Shown here: in pieces, positions 39,119-41,331 of the stretch
Layout of the letters: every line of letters begins with the position of its first letter
How positions within the stretch are numbered: the stretch's first letter is position 1
IMG/VR virus record: IMGVR_UViG_3300023108_001345
Coordinates: 1 to 41,331 of that record
DNA from: a virus
Reading direction: 5' to 3' (one strand)
DNA: 41,331 nt
Made by a program: the position numbers and the translations under genes
The notes under the pieces: model-generated
Seen by the model: the letters and a program-made list of their open reading frames with translations, nothing else
Database searches by the model: none
What the model was told of the DNA's origin: nothing

Positions 39119-39386
39119 ACCGAGACCCTATTCGGTAGACAATGAAACGTTTGCTAGTAATTGGGATCGGATTTTTAGTAAGAAATCTGGTATGGTAGGC
39201 AGAATGAAGTACGCCATCAAAGTATCGACCAATGACTCTTTTTATTATATCACTGAAGACACGGGTTCCTGTGCTGATTTGGTGGTAGAATTGTTCGAAA
39301 CAAGAGAAGAAGCAGAGGAAACAGCCAACACTATTCGTGCTGCTGGATGTGGTGGTACAGTAGAAATCATACAGTGGTTAGATTAA
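39099..39386 (+). CDS. Small protein with SVD-TF-WDRIF N-terminus fused to a second domain
   Basis: 95 residues from ATG 39099 (AGAGGAAAAG as RBS). The first 30 (MSGKGSRPRPYSVDNETFAS, then NWDRIFSKK) are a common stand-alone phage protein start. From about residue 36 it becomes a separate beta/alpha part beginning RMKYAIKVSTNDSFYYITED with a Glu-rich helix and a CGGTVEIIQW end. An internal ATG at 39204 could start that part alone. It may be a fusion. Confidence 0.7.
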   Translation: MSGKGSRPRPYSVDNETFASNWDRIFSKKSGMVGRMKYAIKVSTNDSFYYITEDTGSCADLVVELFETREEAEETANTIRAAGCGGTVEIIQWLD

Positions 39387-39393
39387 TTTTGTA

Positions 39394-39422
39394 TTGACTT
39401 CCGATACAAAAGATGATAAGAT
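39394..39422 (+). promoter_or_regulatory. Sigma70-type promoter with extended -10
   Basis: TTGACT (39394-39399), 17 bp, TAAGAT (39417-39422), preceded by TGA (extended -10). The leader to ATG 39456 has AAGGAA as RBS. Confidence 0.7.
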
Positions 39423-39455
39423 TTAATCTTAGATTGTTCAAGTAAGGAATTTATC

Positions 39456-39914
39456 ATGAAAATTGAAGTAGGAAAAGAGTACACCATTCACCCGATGTAC
39501 AAAAAGAGTTTTGACCAGTGGGAAGTATGGAAAGATAACGAGAGCGGTGACCGTTGCCGAGTTGAGTCTAACTTTCGATCTGGTGCATATATCGTAAAGA
39601 TCACCAACGAAGAAGAGAAAGAACTGCTCGAGTCTTATCTTGATGAGAGTGCTAGTGGTCAATGTGAACCAGAGTGCGAATTCTCCGAGTTTGAAATGGT
39701 AGATTATTTCGATGAGTGCGCCTGTTTCTACTATCCCATACTGACCGAGAATTCTCCTCTGTCTGATGAATGGTTAGATGAAGAACTGTGCGAAAATGGA
39801 ACCAGTTGGTTCTTTGACAACAATTGGGATCACGAATATACAGAGGTGTTTATGGGTTTGCCCTTGACTGCCGATGAGGTTGACCCCGACAACCGATATC
39901 AAACGAGGTTTTGA
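39456..39914 (+). CDS. Acidic hypothetical protein (152 residues)
   Basis: 152 residues, very acidic and Cys/Trp-rich (CEPECEFSEFEMVDYFDECA, CENGTSWFFDNNWDHEY). It starts MKIEVGKEYTIHPMYKKSFD. The Cys pairs may bind metal. No domain is named. It follows its own promoter and may be a host-takeover factor, as is common for such acidic phage proteins; this is not shown. Confidence 0.7.
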   Translation: MKIEVGKEYTIHPMYKKSFDQWEVWKDNESGDRCRVESNFRSGAYIVKITNEEEKELLESYLDESASGQCEPECEFSEFEMVDYFDECACFYYPILTENSPLSDEWLDEELCENGTSWFFDNNWDHEYTEVFMGLPLTADEVDPDNRYQTRF

Positions 39915-39916
39915 TC

Positions 39917-40180
39917 ATGAGTGAAGAAAAGTATGTGTGGCATCGCCCTCACAAGTCCGAAGAGTATTATGAAAGCCAAATCTGTGACCAAGTATGGGAA
40001 CAGATCACTGAGCATTTTGGTGTTGGAGAGATTACTGAAATCACTCCAGACCAAGTGAAAGAGATTGAAGAGTGGCGTGAAGAGAATCTGAGCGAGTACA
40101 GTGTACTTCAAGTAGGATTCTCAAACTTCATTCAGCAGTGGGAATCAGAACGATGGGAAGCTGGTCTAGACGATGGGTGA
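39917..40180 (+). CDS. Acidic helical hypothetical protein
   Basis: 87 residues (ATG 39917; TTG at 39911 overlaps the previous stop). It is helical and acidic (GEITEITPDQVKEIEEWREE), with Trp residues at the end. No family is recognised. Its stop lies inside an 11 bp tandem repeat (40173-40194). Confidence 0.66.
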   Translation: MSEEKYVWHRPHKSEEYYESQICDQVWEQITEHFGVGEITEITPDQVKEIEEWREENLSEYSVLQVGFSNFIQQWESERWEAGLDDG

Positions 40181-40194
40181 AACATGGGTGAAAC
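40173..40194 (+). repeat. 11 bp tandem repeat
   Basis: ATGGGTGAAAC occurs twice in a row and a third, partial ATG begins the next gene. It covers the stop of one gene and the space before the next. Each unit contains an ATG followed by a TGA in the shifted frame. It may be a recent small duplication. Confidence 0.8.
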
Positions 40195-40473
40195 ATGAGT
40201 AAAAACTTTGTTGAAATTGACGCAGACCCTTGGTTGACTGCCGAGGGCAATATCGCAACCGAAGTGTACTTTGGGACGGCTTGTGAAGCGGCTTATACCA
40301 AATCCGTGACACTAAAAGATTTAATCGACAAGGAACTGGAATCTTTTATCAGTCCCAGAACTCTTAAAATCGATGAGTATCACGCCGATGATACAAAAAA
40401 CCTTATTAAATCTTTAAAAAGTGCTGTTAAGTATGCTGAGAAACGTGCGAAGGAACTGGGTTATGAAAAATAG
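40195..40473 (+). CDS. Hypothetical protein (92 residues)
   Basis: 92 residues with a mixed beta/alpha look (MSKNFVEIDADPWLTAEGNI, then a Lys/Ala-rich C-terminal helix). It starts just after the tandem repeat with no clear RBS. No family is recognised. The end overlaps the next gene by 11 bases. Confidence 0.65.
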   Translation: MSKNFVEIDADPWLTAEGNIATEVYFGTACEAAYTKSVTLKDLIDKELESFISPRTLKIDEYHADDTKNLIKSLKSAVKYAEKRAKELGYEK

Positions 40474-40741
40474 ATATGGTGATGAGTATCATTGGGAAAA
40501 ACTCAATGACAAAGAATACCAGTTTCACATGACTGGTACTTCAATGAACCACTGTCGTTTTGGTGGTAAAAAGGGTCAGGAAGGCCTTGATCCGAATGAT
40601 CTCGGTATGTTTGACCCCAGCGGCGGCCCGTATGTTGCAGTTGGTTCTAAGATTTACTTTGATGAGAAAGGTGATGAACCTTTGATTGTGGAACGTATTC
40701 GTAGTACCGATGAAGGTATCTTCGTAGAGGTGAAGTTATGA
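40463..40741 (+). CDS. Hypothetical protein (92 residues)
   Basis: 92 residues from ATG 40463, with AAGGAAC about 10 bases upstream. It has strands such as YQFHMTGTSMNHCRFGGKKG and a Gly/Pro-rich loop (PNDLGMFDPSGGPYVAVGSK). No family is recognised. Four-base overlap (ATGA) with the next gene. Confidence 0.68.
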   Translation: MKNRYGDEYHWEKLNDKEYQFHMTGTSMNHCRFGGKKGQEGLDPNDLGMFDPSGGPYVAVGSKIYFDEKGDEPLIVERIRSTDEGIFVEVKL

Positions 40742-40992
40742 GTCAGTCAATATTCGATCTAGAACAACAAATAATGGAATGCTGGAATGTTACCAGAGAC
40801 ATTGAGTTGGTAACACAACATCTCGTAGATCATTCAGATGGATATAGTGATGATGATATCATGAACAAATACATGGCTATCAAGGATTTATATGAGATCA
40901 AATTTGATGCTATGTGGAGAACATTTGAGACCGTCTGCGAGGAATATCATGAAGGACAACGTAAAGCGAGCGCTGTACGAAGCAACGACTGA
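40738..40992 (+). CDS. Conserved small phage protein (SIFDLEQQIMECWNV type)
   Basis: 84 residues. The opening SIFDLEQQIMECWNVTRDIE and the later YEIKFDAMWRTFETVCEEYH are a pattern I recognise from numerous T4-like phages, in the same order but of unknown function. It is helical and acidic. Coupled to the previous gene by ATGA; its last 44 bases overlap the next small membrane protein gene. Confidence 0.8.
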   Translation: MSQSIFDLEQQIMECWNVTRDIELVTQHLVDHSDGYSDDDIMNKYMAIKDLYEIKFDAMWRTFETVCEEYHEGQRKASAVRSND

Positions 40993-41176
40993 TACGGGAA
41001 TTGCCGCAATGGTAAACATTCCGTTGAACTTTGTCCTATTGTATGTGTGCATTGATCTGTACAATCTGCCAACCGTGTGGACTTCTGTGATTATGACAAC
41101 ACTATTCACAATGTATGCCATAACGAGAAAAACATTTATCAGACTTTATTTCCAAAGGAAACACGATGTCCTATGA
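40949..41176 (+). CDS. Small two-helix membrane protein
   Basis: 75 residues from ATG 40949, with GAGGAAT as RBS. Two hydrophobic helices (IPLNFVLLYVCIDLYN, VIMTTLFTMYAIT) joined by a short loop, then a basic tail (RKTFIRLYFQRKHDVL). The layout, with a conserved Asn-Phe/Leu in the first helix, resembles the small phage membrane family DUF7220 as I remember it. It overlaps the next gene (start 41166). Confidence 0.7.
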   Translation: MKDNVKRALYEATTDTGIAAMVNIPLNFVLLYVCIDLYNLPTVWTSVIMTTLFTMYAITRKTFIRLYFQRKHDVL

Positions 41177-41331
41177 TCAAAGCATAGGTGATAATCATAG
41201 AAGAGTCGCATGGTATAAAGAACATTTCACTGGATTTGACGTTATCGTTGAATTGGGAGTTGCCACGGGATATACTTCCAAGGTTCTTATTGAGTGCGCC
41301 AGAAAGAAAGTTTACGGTGTAGACTTCGCTG
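41166..41331 (+). CDS. SAM methyltransferase, truncated by the window edge
   Basis: Only the first 55 residues are visible (MSYDQSIGDNHRRVAWYKEH). They end in motif I VIVELGVATGYTSKVLIECA and then a GVDF motif II. This is a class I methyltransferase similar in layout to the one at 25579. The end is outside the window, so length and substrate are not known. ATG 41166 lies 11 bases inside the preceding gene. Confidence 0.75.
   Translation, partial: MSYDQSIGDNHRRVAWYKEHFTGFDVIVELGVATGYTSKVLIECARKKVYGVDFA

Overview
This window is a piece of a lytic, T4-related myovirus genome, most likely marine and infecting a Gram-negative bacterium. Every gene I can support lies on the + strand. Genes are packed with ATGA, TAATG or GTGA stop/start overlaps. 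T4-type replication and nucleotide genes are present: gp61-like primase, T4-type RNase H, class Ia ribonucleotide reductase, ThyX, dCMP deaminase and glutaredoxin. Four exact T4-type late promoter boxes (TATAAATA) sit just before gene starts between 3.6 and 14.7 kb. Several unnamed proteins look like families I know from cyanophages and other marine T4-like phages. I see no integrase, transposon, rRNA or CRISPR array, and no gap over 300 bases without a gene. The host cannot be named from this sequence.

Layout. 1-1.4 kb holds small overlapping unknown genes. 1.4-3.2 kb holds a sigma70-type promoter, tRNA-Arg(UCU), an FmdB-like protein, a repetitive lipoprotein and a strong terminator. 3.2-16.5 kb is the late block: a ligase-motif protein, a TAGH nucleotidyltransferase, T4-type lysozyme, a lipoprotein, a P-loop kinase fused to a DUF6321-like region, a small DUF6321-like protein, appendage-type structural proteins, an SGNH-like protein, a large radical SAM enzyme and a 706-residue charged structural protein. 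17-25.6 kb carries a glycosyltransferase-like protein, primase, an EF-hand protein, ThyX, an SGNH-like protein, NrdA, a QueC-like PP-loop protein, glutaredoxin, NrdB, a zinc ribbon, dCMP deaminase and a 2OG-oxygenase-like frame with no normal start codon. 25.6-30.3 kb carries two methyltransferases, a GIY-YIG-like protein, a sulfotransferase-like protein, a membrane coiled-coil protein and a third SGNH-like protein. 30.3-33.3 kb holds RNase H, a DUF6433-like protein, a PsiE-like membrane protein and an orphan NUMOD3 protein. 33.4-41.3 kb holds small unknown genes, a HAD phosphatase, an SNase-type nuclease, a fourth SGNH-like protein, a complete-looking TonB-dependent receptor, a second glycosyltransferase-like protein and, at the edge, a truncated methyltransferase.

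How the genes fit together. ThyX, dCMP deaminase, NrdA/B and glutaredoxin feed dNTP and dTTP synthesis for the primase and RNase H. Lysozyme and perhaps the neighbouring lipoprotein serve lysis. Three late proteins start with a motif like the T4 capsid-targeting sequence followed by a possible LxE processing site. They may be carried inside the head and injected; two of them have nucleotide-enzyme motifs. Dispersed group-transfer and hydrolase genes (four SGNH-like, two glycosyltransferase-like, a sulfotransferase-like, several methyltransferases, an oxygenase, a radical SAM enzyme) suggest modification of a surface glycan or small molecule. That reading is inference.

Regulation. Six sigma70-type promoters (TTGACA/TTGACT with a 17-18 bp spacer, four with an extended -10) precede gene blocks outside the late region. 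Two of these and two late promoters are placed so that transcription should start at or next to the AUG with no Shine-Dalgarno sequence, which predicts leaderless mRNAs.
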